A stretch of 64,000 nucleotides of DNA from Plecoglossus altivelis (lineage: Eukaryota; Chordata; Actinopteri; Osmeriformes; Plecoglossidae). This document shows positions 24,415 through 35,430 of this stretch, piece by piece. The DNA lies in assembly GCA_036571765.1 (NCBI GenBank), contig BROE01000023.1, positions 5,012,472 through 5,076,471 on the forward strand, read 5' to 3'. The position numbers were made by a program, and so were the translations under genes. The notes below the pieces were generated by a model. It made no database searches. It worked only from the letters and a program-made list of their open reading frames with translations, and had not been told where the DNA came from. How positions within the stretch are numbered: position 1 is the first letter of the stretch; each line of letters begins with the position of its first letter.

Positions 24415-24418
<4 letters not shown>
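22550..24418. other. AT-rich unique non-coding DNA
   Basis: This stretch contains no microsatellite longer than about 10 bases and no recognisable gene or mobile element. The region 22740-23250 is strongly AT-rich. Confidence 0.6.

Positions 24419-24471
<53 letters not shown>
24419..24471 (+). repeat. (CT)n microsatellite
   Basis: A perfect, uninterrupted run of 26 CT units, the longest pure dinucleotide run in the window. Confidence 0.97.
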
Positions 24472-24474
<3 letters not shown>

Positions 24475-25950
24475 TCCTGATCTAGTTCCTCTGCGACTTT
24501 GTATGTTGTGAAAGTTGTAAAAAGGTATTGTACTGTGTGTTAGTGTCTCTCAAACAACTTTCGTTTCAGAATTTCATTTCTTGTACTGTAAAAAGGACAA
24601 CATGAACCAACAAGTGAGAGGGAATTTTGTGCAAATGACTTTGGCCCACTAGACAGAACAACACGAAGAGCTTGGATGCTCTGAAAGCCTCAGTACCCTT
24701 CATGGAGATGGACCGATCCTGCTGCCGGACCACCGACTAAAAACATCAACCTCCTCAAATCTAACAAGCTACTGAAGGTGCCTGAGATGAAACATGAAGT
24801 CTAAAGTTATATGGTAGTGGGCTTTGTCTCTCTCGCTAATGGGCCCCCAAACTGTAACGCTTAGGCTGAATATGAATGGACCTGGTGGTGAATTATTAAT
24901 GTTGTGGTGGCTTCGTATTCTGCCAGGCACTTCCAGGGGTGAACCGCCTCCCACGCGGACAGGAAACTGTCACCAGTAATTGGAGAAATCACGACAGCCC
25001 CGAGTTAAGTGCTCCACTGTCCCCGGGTGAAGAATGTGACACCATGCGCCACAGCTCCGAGAGGTGAGAACATTTTTCTCGTACTTTTTCGCGGGTGTTT
25101 TTTCGTTTGACATTCTCAATGGCTATTTTTCCCCTGGATTTGCTGTCATGGGATCCAATCCGTCTAAATCTATGGCTTCTTTGGATCTGGTGGCCTTTTT
25201 TGGACCAATCTAGACATGGATATATGGGACTACATTCCATGATTCAGCTATATACTTGCAACTTGCTGTTATTAAGTGAATCAACTATGAATGAGTCCAT
25301 AATTCCCGGTCAGGCTGATTTGTCTTGGACGTAGATGTCTCTTACTCTCCCGCAACCGTCACATGAGAACAGACAGTCTCACTGTATAGTGAAGTCTCTG
25401 CGTGGAAGTATTTTACCATTGCTCAACCTACCCCGTCAGTCACCAGGCAGGTTGCTGTGAGACCACCCCACCTTTGATCTCTCCTATCCCCCACAAGCAG
25501 CATTCCCCCTCCAAGACATGCTCATCCAAGCAAGAGGAACAACACCAAATGGAAAATATGATAATGGAGGAAAAACACCATTCCAGTTCGACCCTGCGTG
25601 TCTATGATGGCATCCCTGTGTATAGCGGTGGGATCTTTGGTCTCTCAGACCACACCGGGAGCCATCAAACCGACAGCTCCGAGCAGCCCCGGACCCCCGT
25701 CTCCCTCAGATGGGGGCGAGGTTGTTGGCAGAGCAGGGGGTTTGGATATCGTGGCATCCACTGAAACAGAATATCTGTCAGTTTGTGTGACAGGGGCACG
25801 GTTGTGATGAGCCAGCCTTGGTCAGCACTGGCAACTACAGGAAAGCATGCACCACTTCCAGCTCTGAACAATGCACAGTAAAACTGTGTCTAAAGGGGCA
25901 AGGCATGTCTATGTTGTGTCAAAGGGAAGTTGTCAGAGAGGGAGAGAGAG
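24472..25950. other. Unique non-coding DNA, no gene seen
   Basis: A 56-codon open frame (24900-25067) ends exactly at a donor-like GAG|GTGAGA and follows acceptor-like CTGCCAG, but its peptide is unfamiliar. A 120-codon plus frame (25402-25764) is also unrecognised. Neither is called a gene. Confidence 0.5.
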
Positions 25951-25956
25951 GGGTTG

Positions 25957-26054
25957 AGTTCACTGTAGTTCATAAGTGAACTAGTGACAGTTTGTCGGGG
26001 CCAGTACAAGGCTTGGTACAGTACTGCAGGTCACCGGTGCAGTAGTGCAGGTCA
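25957..26054 (+). promoter_or_regulatory. Cluster of nuclear-receptor half-sites
   Basis: Three AGTTCA half-sites lie at 25957-25962, 25967-25972 and, inverted as TGAACT, 25977-25982. The first pair forms a direct repeat with 4-base spacing and the second pair an inverted repeat with 4-base spacing. Downstream, CAGTACTGCAGGTCA (26019-26033) and CAGTAGTGCAGGTCA (26040-26054) are 14/15 identical direct repeats, each ending in AGGTCA. DR4 arrangements are bound by RXR heterodimers in known systems; binding here is inferred. Confidence 0.35.
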
Positions 26055-28239
26055 ACTCAATTCAGCTATTGGGTGTGGTTGAATCACACACAGACTTGTT
26101 TGAAGGGTTATTTTGAGAGATTTTGTACTGGAAACGATGCAGTGCTGACAGTGTACATGAAGCTGAGGCTACAGAGACAGTTTGTGTCTTTGTGAACAAT
26201 TCTACATCATCAAAAGCTTTCAGGCAAAATGTTGAAATGGCCCTTTATTAAAAAACTAGCTCCATTAATCTGCGTTGAAAGACTTTCTACTGTACTTCAT
26301 CTAATGATAAATCACATCACTGTTGTTTCCTGCAGAAATTGGATCACTACCAATTGGCTCTGAATGTCCACTTTATTTACTTATTCCAATCAAAGACCAA
26401 CTTTAATTTAAAAAAATTAATCTTTCATACCTAGCAGTTGAGGGTCTCTCCTTGATTTTGATTGATTTCTCTTATCACCCATGACTGTTTTCATAAAGGA
26501 CTTTGTTCTCGATTATTTCCCATTTCATTTCAACAATAATCAAAGGGAAATAAACGAAGCTCCAAACAAGGTTATGAAACGACACAAGCCGATTAACCCC
26601 AAATCCAACCAAGTAATTTCTTTCCTTCTTTAAAAGCAGAAAAGTGGGAGATCGTAGCAGATCTGAGAGATGAGATGCAGAGCGGTGTGTGAAATGCTAA
26701 TTCAATTGACATGAAAAGAAAAAATGCATAAAACCAGAGGCGCTGCCACATCCAAGTACATCAACTCTGGAAAAGAAGAGGTGAAATGAACCCTTGCATC
26801 AAACACACGTATGTGAACAAATTATGACAATTTTACTCCAGACTAAGATTAAAGAAACTTCCGGAGAATTCAATTGCATATATAAAATGTTAATAAAATA
26901 TAAAATGTTAACATCTGCAAGACCTTTTTTTTTAACCCATACTTGAAGATGTACTTTTTACACTTGAAGTGTTTACAAGTTTTACAATAAGACTTTACAG
27001 GCTATCAGTATGGTATTCTAACAATCTTTACTGAGTCGTCGGTTGTACGATAACCTTTAGTGACTCGTCCGTTACAAAAAGGATTCTTTCACGGATTCTC
27101 TCTTTTAGACGAGCAAATTGAAATCAGGTTTTTTGTTACCACTTTGAAGTTCCATTTTCCCTTGCAGGCAACATTTAATGAAGAAATACAGTCTTGCTTT
27201 CAGGCATGTGGGAAAATAATTTATTTTGATGAATATTTGTGGTTGGATTATTATGTTAAAATAGCAACTTTTTTTTCTCAACAGCTTGAACTCTAATGAT
27301 TTCCTTTGCAGGAGTAGATCAGTTGAAACACATGAAACTAGTTCTGACTAGGGTGTAATTTGCTTGGGAACCGTTCCTACTCTAAATGTTATCGATAAAC
27401 TGGATGAAAAACCACATGTTCAGGAGTCCTGCAGAGGTGAAAGAGAGAGCAAAATGAGAGTGAAGGAGACTGAGTGTTAGTTGGTCATTGTAGATGAGAA
27501 CAAAATGATTGGTTTTCTTTTAACTAAAATTCAGATAGCAGGGAAAGTGGATTTCATAGGTCCCCTGAATTACGAGGCAATGAAGTCTGATTTATCCTGC
27601 TCCGATTACAGCTGAAATAGCAGAAAAAAACAAGGACATTCAGTGATTATAGGATTTTTTTCTTCTAGTGAATTGCATACCTCATTATGGCAAAAAACTG
27701 TAAAACTGTTGGTTTGATTCATACTGCACAGGTACTTGAAGATAATATTTTACATTGTATTATTGTCTAACTCATGCTTTTACAAGCCCCTGGATCTGAA
27801 GTATTACCTTGTTCAATCCTCTTTTTCGATTGCTCAATGACATCGGTGTGTAGACTTTTCAAGATGACAAACAGCTGTCCACAACCAATACCGTGTCATG
27901 GATGAGGCCATTTTGACTTGGTGACAGTAAACATTGCATGCTCCGCATATGAACAGACTCTTACCTGTTTCTTTCCTCCTCGTTCTCCTCTCTTAGCTAA
28001 TGGATTCAAAGGAATTCACCACTGCCAACAGTACCACTGGGAGTGTGTTTCTTCACCCTAGTCCTGTCAGCTCTTTCTTCCCTGGGCCTCTCATCGCTAC
28101 ACAATTGCAATTTCAACTGTAGAAACAGATTGGCTGTCATTGCTTTTTGTCATTCACCAGCATTCATCGATGTGTTGTTAAGGGAATTCTTTTGGTCTGT
28201 CTATGCACTTGATCTTATTTTTCCCTTTTCTTCCTTTTC
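26055..28239. other. AT-rich unique non-coding DNA
   Basis: A short tandem duplication of ATATAAAATGTTAA lies at 26880-26911, and an imperfect 29-base direct repeat around 27027-27076. No gene, SINE or transposon end was recognised. Confidence 0.55.
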
Positions 28240-28370
28240 CAAAGGGTGATGGCTGTAGACGTGTGGGCGGGACTTTAAGCATGGCACCTGTCAGTCAAGA
28301 GGCAACAGGATTAGCTGTTTTTGCTGTCAATCAAGCCAACAGTGGCCCCTCTAAGGTGTAGCTATGCCTT
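28240..28370. promoter_or_regulatory. Candidate enhancer with two PBX-MEIS-type decamers
   Basis: CTGTCAGTCA (28288-28297) and CTGTCAATCA (28324-28333) lie 36 bases apart in the same orientation. The second is the exact reverse complement of TGATTGACAG, the composite site known for PBX with MEIS/PREP homeodomain proteins; the first differs by one base. Function is inferred. Confidence 0.3.
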
Positions 28371-31300
28371 TGTCCTCAGACAATAAGAATCTGATGCTTC
28401 TTTTGTTACTGAATGTAGGGGTTCATTCCTATCTCAAGTCAAACGATGTGAAAACGACACAAGGGTCAAGTAACAGTTGCTGTGGGGCTGTGCCCCCCCC
28501 CCCCCCCCCCAGCCTCAACAACGGCCATTTTGATTCAAAGTAAATAAAGATGCTTGAATCGGTCAGACAACAGTTGGTTTGTCAGCGTTTTTTATTTGGC
28601 AGTGTAAGCTGAAGGCTTCTCGGAGATAAACAAGAGATGAATAAATAGCTAAGAGAGTGAAAGGAAGAGTGAAACATCAGCAGTGGTTTTGATGCTTGTA
28701 TTGATTCTGGCAGACTGAAGCAAACACCTTCTTCCTCCCTCCTTCTCCGATCCTTAGACATTGTGATGTCAGCACTCTTTCTCTCGTTCCCTCTTCACCA
28801 AAATCCCTTCCTTTCGTCGGTGTCAGCAAAAAGGCTGTGCATGTGTGTGTTAAGGTTAAGGAAGATCTAAAATCCCTTCCAGTTGGGTATTAATCATGAC
28901 CAAACCCAGTGTTATTTTTGCCCGGGGTAAGGGAACGCTAAACTGAGCAAGGTAGGTGTCTAATGTACATCATGCTTTAAGGAGCTTCTGCTCATTGACC
29001 TGCACATTACTTATTGGCGATTTGTTCATGCAGGTGGTGGATAATTTAGGACCTTTTGGATAAATTGGGGGAATATATTTTCATAGAGCAGAAACAGAAA
29101 TAAATAAAATACATTTACAATACAGTTGAAAACCTTTTCAGACTTTCTTCTCAATCTAGTCAAATTCAAAATACGCCTAAAAAGGGCATAAACAAAGTTA
29201 ATTGAAAGCTGCTCTTGAACCTTTTGGAGTACATGCCTGAGTCTCTTTTGAAAGGTGATATTGAGGTTCACCTTTAAGTTCTGAATGGGAGGGGGTTGGG
29301 GATGAAGTTTGGGGCAGGACCCACAGATTTTGGGAGCCACCTGGTTGGCTTTAGAAAGCTGTGGACAGGGCATGGAAGCTCCTATTGGGTCAAGTGAAAT
29401 GTCAATCGAAAGGTCAGAGTGCAGTGGCCATTTTTGGACCATGATGTCAGAAAGATTCTAAAGCAAACACAAGGTATGAACGATTAAGCATGAGTGACTA
29501 ATCTCTTGTGTAGGCAAAGAATGATGAATGATGCAATAAGAGATCATATCTAATTATGAATGTAATACATTGTTTGGGAGCAAATCATTTACATGATTGA
29601 TTCATTTGGACCTTTGGGAATGGAACCGGACCATGATTACTGGGTTGTGAGTAGAATCTTTTTGCTTTTGTTTGTTCGCATCCTGGTGGTTGGTCAAAGA
29701 CGTTGATTGTACTTGCTGTTGTGACCCAATCTTGAAATGGCTCATATCAGTACAATCGTGAGAATTGTAGCTTTCTAACAATATATGGCATGTGTAGCAG
29801 TCTAAAAGTGTTATTTGGGTGCTGGGGGATCTAGACAACAAGATACCACCAGTGGAACACTATTTAATAATTGGAATTGGATATCAGAATGGGAAAGCAC
29901 ATTCCATGCCTTACTACTTGATTTAGGTATTAACTTATGTTTTAAATTGAAAAGTGCAATATATAATGGATTGTAACATGCATACGAAGATTCTTGCTGT
30001 GAAACAACATTAAGGTGAATATAGGATGTGACGTTTTGGTTGAAGGTCCTAATACTGTCTGGGGTAAGCATGGGGGATTTCTTCCCTTAGAAATCAATCC
30101 ATTGATGTAAAAGGCTGCATCCTACTCACCCCAGGACCAATCAATAATAATTCGGTATCAAATTCACTTATAATTGATGTTGTGCATGTTTCACCAGTAT
30201 TTAGCAATCAAGGAGAAAAGCTTTTAAGACACAGTTGTTCCCTACATGTTCAAACATGAAAAGAAAATGCTGAAAATAATCATCTGTTTTAAAATGAAAG
30301 TGCACTGCTATTGACTTGAGTACTGAGATTGAGGACCAGACACTGTGAATAGACAAGCTAAAAATAAAAAGTCACTATTATGCATCCTGATGTGAGGATA
30401 CGGTTCATTGTGTGTGTTTAAGTCAAATCCCTAATTGAAATGAAGGAAGCCATCCTGAAAGCTGGAGCTTAAAAATGTTAATTGCCGTCGAGATAATGAA
30501 TACAATAATCAAGGGACGATGAAAATGCATTTGCCAAGTGAGTAACTTAAACTGGATGTTCGGTTTATGTGCTACATGTAACATTTAAACAAAATCTTTC
30601 TTGACCTTTTTTTGTTTCGTTGGACGGATATAGATGTTAAATATACAACCTGTGAAAACTGCTAGGGAATTCAGCAGGATTTAGTCAATCATTGTAAAGC
30701 ACTGAAACCTTACGGCTTCTGTAGCTACGGGATGAGTTCTGTGTCAACTTTATTATATTTGTTTTCCCACGAACTTCATGCTTGGCATTGGTACAATTAA
30801 TGAAATATATTTTAAAAAAATTCAATTATATGTTTGTCCTGGGGTCGGTTAGATACGACATTGATTTGAATAGATTGATGAAAACATCTGGTTTCTGGCA
30901 GGAATAGTTCCCCTGACTTCACAAGACATGAAGGACTCCCATACCTCGAAGTTGGGATGGTTTCAGGAGTGACTAAACGCATTTCATGCTCCATTTGAAC
31001 ATTTCTATTTTTACTTACTCTTTATTTTACTTACAGTACTTTAATTATTACTGAAAGCTGGATCCAAATACCCACATTACAATAAGGCATCAAACACATT
31101 ATCTAATAAAGTCTCCAGCAAAAAAACCCAGAAAGGGCAGGTTGATTGAAAAGTACATCTTTACAGGTTTTCAATCGATGTGGCGAAACCGTGGGGTCCT
31201 GAATGAGTCGATACCCCATTTGTTTGCATTTTTCCATAAAGAATGATGAGAACATGACTAATAATGGATGCGGCTGCAGCAGCACGCGCTCCCTTCATGG

Positions 31301-33675
31301 AGATTCCCCTGGGAGTTTGTTTAATTAACAAAAAACAACACGAAGAACAACAAACGCCGTTTTTTTTTTTTGTTTTTTGAGTGAACATAAAGAAGGAAAG
31401 GCTTGAGTAATTTAATTCCCCAATCAATAAGTCACTGAAACGACTCTAAAACAGATATTTCCCCCTGGAGGTGTACATTAGGACTGTAATCGGTGATTTA
31501 GAATAGGGGCCTGTGGCGCATGTACAGGAATGGCTCCCCTTCACCTTTCGCTATCGATTTAACTTTTGCCTGTTGCAACGTGTATGGATGTGTGTGTGTG
31601 TGTGTGTTTTTTTCCGTGTGTGACAGAGAATGGGGGACAAAAAAATCTCAGGTTAATGCATTTGTAGCGCTTCCTACTGGCCAATACCGGTCAAAGTGTT
31701 TACTGGGTGATAATATTTTCTTCAACAACATTCTCCTAGAATTGGACAAAAGAAGTGTATATAACATCTTCTACAGCTGCTGCATGTGAATTTTTACCTT
31801 ACGAGGAGGTGTTGGGGGACGAGCAATTCCAGAATCAAAGCCTTGCAGGTGTCTTCAATGTAAATAGTTTTGAAGATCAAACATTCTCCCCCCCCTCTAT
31901 CATTTTAATCAAGAATGTCAAAATCAGGAGCGATGAGAGGGAGGTACTCGAAATCCGAGCTCACCAAAGACAACCCGTAGTCTTGATTAGAACAGGATGA
32001 ACTGATGCTTGTGCGAGACACTTTGGACCAGAGTGGAGAGTGTTCCGCAGTCACATGTTTCCATTAGCTTCCATTGTCTGTAATGACAATTTGATTTTGA
32101 TCTTCTTTTTGTCTTCAGTGATGGGGGACTTGGGGTCTGAGTGGTTACCCGTTTGATTGGTTCAATCGATAAAAGGTGGATAAGCTGATCGAAAGGACAG
32201 CAAACCTCGAGCCTTTGTGTTTGGCGCTACAAAAAGTGAACCAGCTATGAATATCACAGGCAAGACCAAAGTTGTCAACCCTCCACTAGCCATGCCTGTG
32301 GCTAAAGCTGACCCTGGATCCTTTAAAGTGGAGAGATATCAACAAAGACCAACATGAGACATGTTTAATGGTGGATGCTACTGAGCAAAACATAAATATT
32401 ATCTTCTAAAACGCTGCCTCTGTGGACATCACAGTTAGTCCAGTGTGGGACATTATGTGTAGTCATCCATGCCAATATGTTGGCTTTCTCCTTGTCTCTT
32501 TGACTGTCTCTCCTTCTGGCTCTTAACTCTTTCCTGGCCTCCCTCCACATGCTTCAGCCTCCATTCCCGTTCAGCTTATTCTCAGTGTCTGGATGGGGAG
32601 GAGGTAGGGGTTGCAGAGTTGAAGGTGCTACAGAGGGTCCTCTCTCATCTATGATCCGGCTCGCTAATTAGTCTGTATGGCTAGTTTCTTTTCTGTGCAA
32701 GAACAGATTAAACACTTGGGACTGACCTGCCCCAGATTTTATGCTACATTGAACTCTTTACAAATTAGCAGAGGGTTATCCTTGGACAGCTTAATTGCAA
32801 GGAGCATATGGTGTATTAACTCATAATCAAGATTAAATCATACATTTTCCACACTAAGATCTGCTCTCATCACCAAACTGCCTTTTTCAAGGACCCCTCA
32901 ACCCCCCAAACTGCCAATGCTGGTAGGCTATTTTAGGTTTGAGACATGACTTAAGTACAGTTAATAGGTTTAAATAAGTAATGTTTGAATTATGGCTGCA
33001 ATTTGGCTGTAAGATGTATGCAGTTGATGTAGATGTCTGTTGATGGTAGGATTTAATATGAAATTTGAAATCAAAAATAATCTGTGTACATTTCTACAAA
33101 CCATAATTAGCCCTCAAATTTAATATTCCACAAAACATTAAAACAATAAAGTATTTAATCATACATTTAAAATCATGTGTTTTTTTTTGGGGGGGGGGGG
33201 ATCCGGGGCCAATGCAAATTTCTTCACAGAGATGCTATTTTTGTGGAGTAAAAGATTGTTGATAAATGAGTAGAAAAGTAATTACATGTTTCTGGAGAAT
33301 TCCAAACACCCCCCCAAATGCAATTGGCACAACAGAATTATGCTCAACGTTGATACAAAAGAAGCAAACAAGACAAAAACCACCGTTTCCATTATGAAAA
33401 ACACTCAAATGTAACCGGCGCAATGCCAGCACTAATGGTGTAACCGGTGATTAAGATGTCGCTTAGTTGATTCGGTGACACGTAGATAAACACACAGCGC
33501 ACGTGCCCATGACACAGCCAGTGATTAAAATGTTGTTTAGTTGATAACCCTATGATTGTTCTACCCATCATGGATTGATGATGATAGTACAATGACCGTC
33601 ATGGATTTCAGTCTCTTCAGAGTACCATAATAGTCACCACAGGGAGTGGGTAATATTCACGGAAACAGCCCAGTT
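28371..33675. other. AT-rich unique non-coding DNA
   Basis: This block holds a C18 run (28493-28510), T and TG runs near 31359-31378 and 31588-31608, and T9-G12 at 33180-33200. A CTCF-like match in minus orientation, TAGCGCTTCCTACTGG (31665-31680), fits 14 of 16 consensus positions. A 138-codon minus frame (29026-29442) has no recognisable domain. No gene is called. Confidence 0.55.
28493..28510 (+). repeat. poly-C run (18 C)
   Basis: An uninterrupted C run, likely polymorphic. Confidence 0.93.
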
Positions 33676-33785
33676 TAGGGGTACCCTGGTAGCTCACAAG
33701 ATGCCTGCCATGGAGACTGAAGCCTTGGCGCAGCAGCCTGGGTTTGAATCAGATCTGGGCCCTTTTGTCATCCCCGAGGAACCCT
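33676..33785 (+). mobile_element. tRNA-derived SINE fragment (teleost type)
   Basis: The order of segments matches the common teleost tRNA-derived SINE head as I know it. It begins with a pol III A-box-like TAGCTCACAAG (33690-33700). A middle part GAGACTGAAGCCTTGGCGCAG and a B-box-like GGTTTGAATCA (33741-33751) follow, then a tail resembling CTGGGCCCTTTTGTCATCCCC. The A-to-B spacing of about 50 bases fits a tRNA promoter. Both boxes have drifted from consensus and no poly-A or 3' repeat is left, so this is an old, inactive copy. Confidence 0.6.
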
Positions 33786-34705
33786 GAACCCTGTTAGCTG
33801 CGTCTCATACTGCCTAACGTCGCCATTTTTGTTGCTGCATCCAAACGACTTCGCCCTCGTCAATGCATATCCTTTGGTCCCGAGCAGTGCACCTGCCAAA
33901 ATTCTACTTCATGAAGTGCCCAGTTTGTAAGCTAATTTACCCACAGACACACACACACACGCAGAAATTCCTGGTATTATGGTATGATTCATGCCACATC
34001 CAGGCCTTTGTGCCAAATAAATGAAGAGAGAGGGGCGATAAATGGGCAACTTAAAGGCATCACTTTGTCTTCAGGGTTACATTTCGAAAGCGATTCTAAC
34101 ACACTTATCTGTACTGAGGTTTCAAAAGGTTTCTGAAGTTTCTCTTCACCCTTTGCCACTTCTGTAACACACTATCAGGGCTTAAAGGTCGCTCGGTTCA
34201 CATTGGCTTTTGAGACGTCTAACTGCTATTCCTCTGTCCTTTTTAAGAGCTGCGACATACAAGGTTAAGGAGAGCGCTGGGCAGGAGAGACGTGCAGGTG
34301 GCAGAGGTAAAGAATGAAACAACTAGACATCCTGGACAAATAGATGTCCAGGACATTCTCTGGACAGTGGTAGAAAGGGTTGAGTCTTGCTGGGAGCTTT
34401 TGTCCCACCAGTGTAATAATGAAACTGGCGTATGTGATTGTTTGACATTTCCTGAATTTACCTGCTGAGGACAGCATGCAGTGGCTGGCTTGTGTTCTCT
34501 CTCATGTTGATGCTTCTCCTGTCTTGATCCTCATTGTTTTATAAGTTGTCTATTCAATTGTTTAATTACAGTGCGCTGTTTTAACATACTATGTCAAACC
34601 GATTATAGACCACAATATACAATTTGCTATATGTGATTCAATACCTTGGGGATAAGTCTCAATACTAGATAAACCCTAACCGTTAAAATAAGAAAATGAT
34701 TTTGT
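33786..34705. other. Unique non-coding DNA
   Basis: A short CA run lies at 33946-33961. Nothing else is recognisable. Confidence 0.6.
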
Positions 34706-34810
34706 TGGAACCCCTGGGGTGGGTTCTTGTAAGCACCCTTACAACATAAGGTTCTGGATAGAACCCCAAGAGAGGGTTCTCTCCATCGAAGGGTTCTCTG
34801 CAGAACCTCT
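34706..34810. repeat. Palindromic GGTTCT/AGAACC interspersed repeat
   Basis: Four GGTTCT and two AGAACC motifs occur within about 100 bases. They form two perfect small palindromes: GGTTCT-ggat-AGAACC (34750-34765) and GGTTCT-ctgc-AGAACC (34792-34807). Repeats made of this alternating motif are familiar from some fish genomes (for example salmonids and pike). This copy is degenerate. Confidence 0.5.
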
Positions 34811-34853
34811 CATAAGAGATTGAACTTCATTCAATATGGATGGATGTAATCTT

Positions 34854-35064
34854 AATGAAAGCAGACTGAACACGGCTACTGGTGAGGTAGAAAAAGGTAC
34901 CACTTCCAGGACCGTCTCGGTTTGTTCACCCCAGCTCGACTCCAGTTGAGAGAGGGTGCACAGGGCCTAATTAGCAAGCCAATTACAGAAGCACCCTTAA
35001 TGATTGCCTGAGACATGATAGGTGATGGCTGAGCTGGGAGGGGGAGGGGGAGGGGGAAGGAGGG
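34854..35064 (+). repeat. Left copy of duplicated sequence at assembly gap
   Basis: From about 34854 this sequence matches the sequence starting at 35207 with an offset of 350 bases over roughly 200 bases. The differences are mainly single-base length changes in homopolymers, such as CCCC/CCC, GGCC/GGC and ACCC/ACC. The copy runs into a G-quadruplex-type tract (G3-A-G5-A-G5-A-G5, 35036-35056) and then into Ns. This is most simply two unmerged ends of overlapping contigs. Confidence 0.85.
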
Positions 35065-35206
35065 NNNNNNNNNNNNNNNNNNNNNNNNNNNNNNNNNNNN
35101 NNNNNNNNNNNNNNNNNNNNNNNNNNNNNNNNNNNNNNNNNNNNNNNNNNNNNNNNNNNNNNNNNNNNNNNNNNNNNNNNNNNNNNNNNNNNNNNNNNNN
35201 NNNNNN
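35065..35206. other. Assembly gap (142 N)
   Basis: A run of 142 undetermined bases is flanked by near-identical sequence on both sides. Any reading frame drawn through it is meaningless. Confidence 1.
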
Positions 35207-35430
35207 TAAAGCAGATCTGACACGGCTACTGGTGAGGTTTTAAGAAAGTACCACTTCCAGACCGTCTCGGTTTGTTCACCCAGCTCGACTCCAGTTGAGA
35301 GAGGGTGCACAGGGCTAATTAGCAAGCCAATTACAGAAGCACCTTAATGATTGCCTGGACATGATAGGTTGATGGCTGAGCTGGGAGGGGGAGAGGGAGG
35401 GGGAACGGATGGGGGGGGGGGGGGCGGGAG
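35207..35430 (+). repeat. Right copy of duplicated sequence at assembly gap
   Basis: This repeats the left copy (the shared CACGGCTACTGGTGAGG starts at 34871 and 35221). It then continues into a longer G-rich tract including G14 at 35411-35424. The shared unique part contains CTAATTAGCAAGCCAATTACAG-type AT-rich sequence that could be regulatory. True copy number is probably one. Confidence 0.85.

Noticed and set aside
24900..25067. Exon-like 56-codon frame ending at GAG|GTGAGA
   Set aside because: It is short, with an unfamiliar peptide and a weak acceptor. A frame of this size with a nearby donor is common by chance.
29026..29442. 138-codon minus-strand frame
   Set aside because: It is not low complexity, but I recognise no domain and see no matching splice sites or codon pattern.
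30050..30062. TAATACTGTCTGG, identical to the start of a miR-200-family microRNA
   Set aside because: The sequence diverges after 13 bases and no complementary arm lies at hairpin distance on either side.
34876..35325. Open frames spanning the N gap
   Set aside because: They include undetermined bases and a probable false duplication, so they have no meaning as genes.
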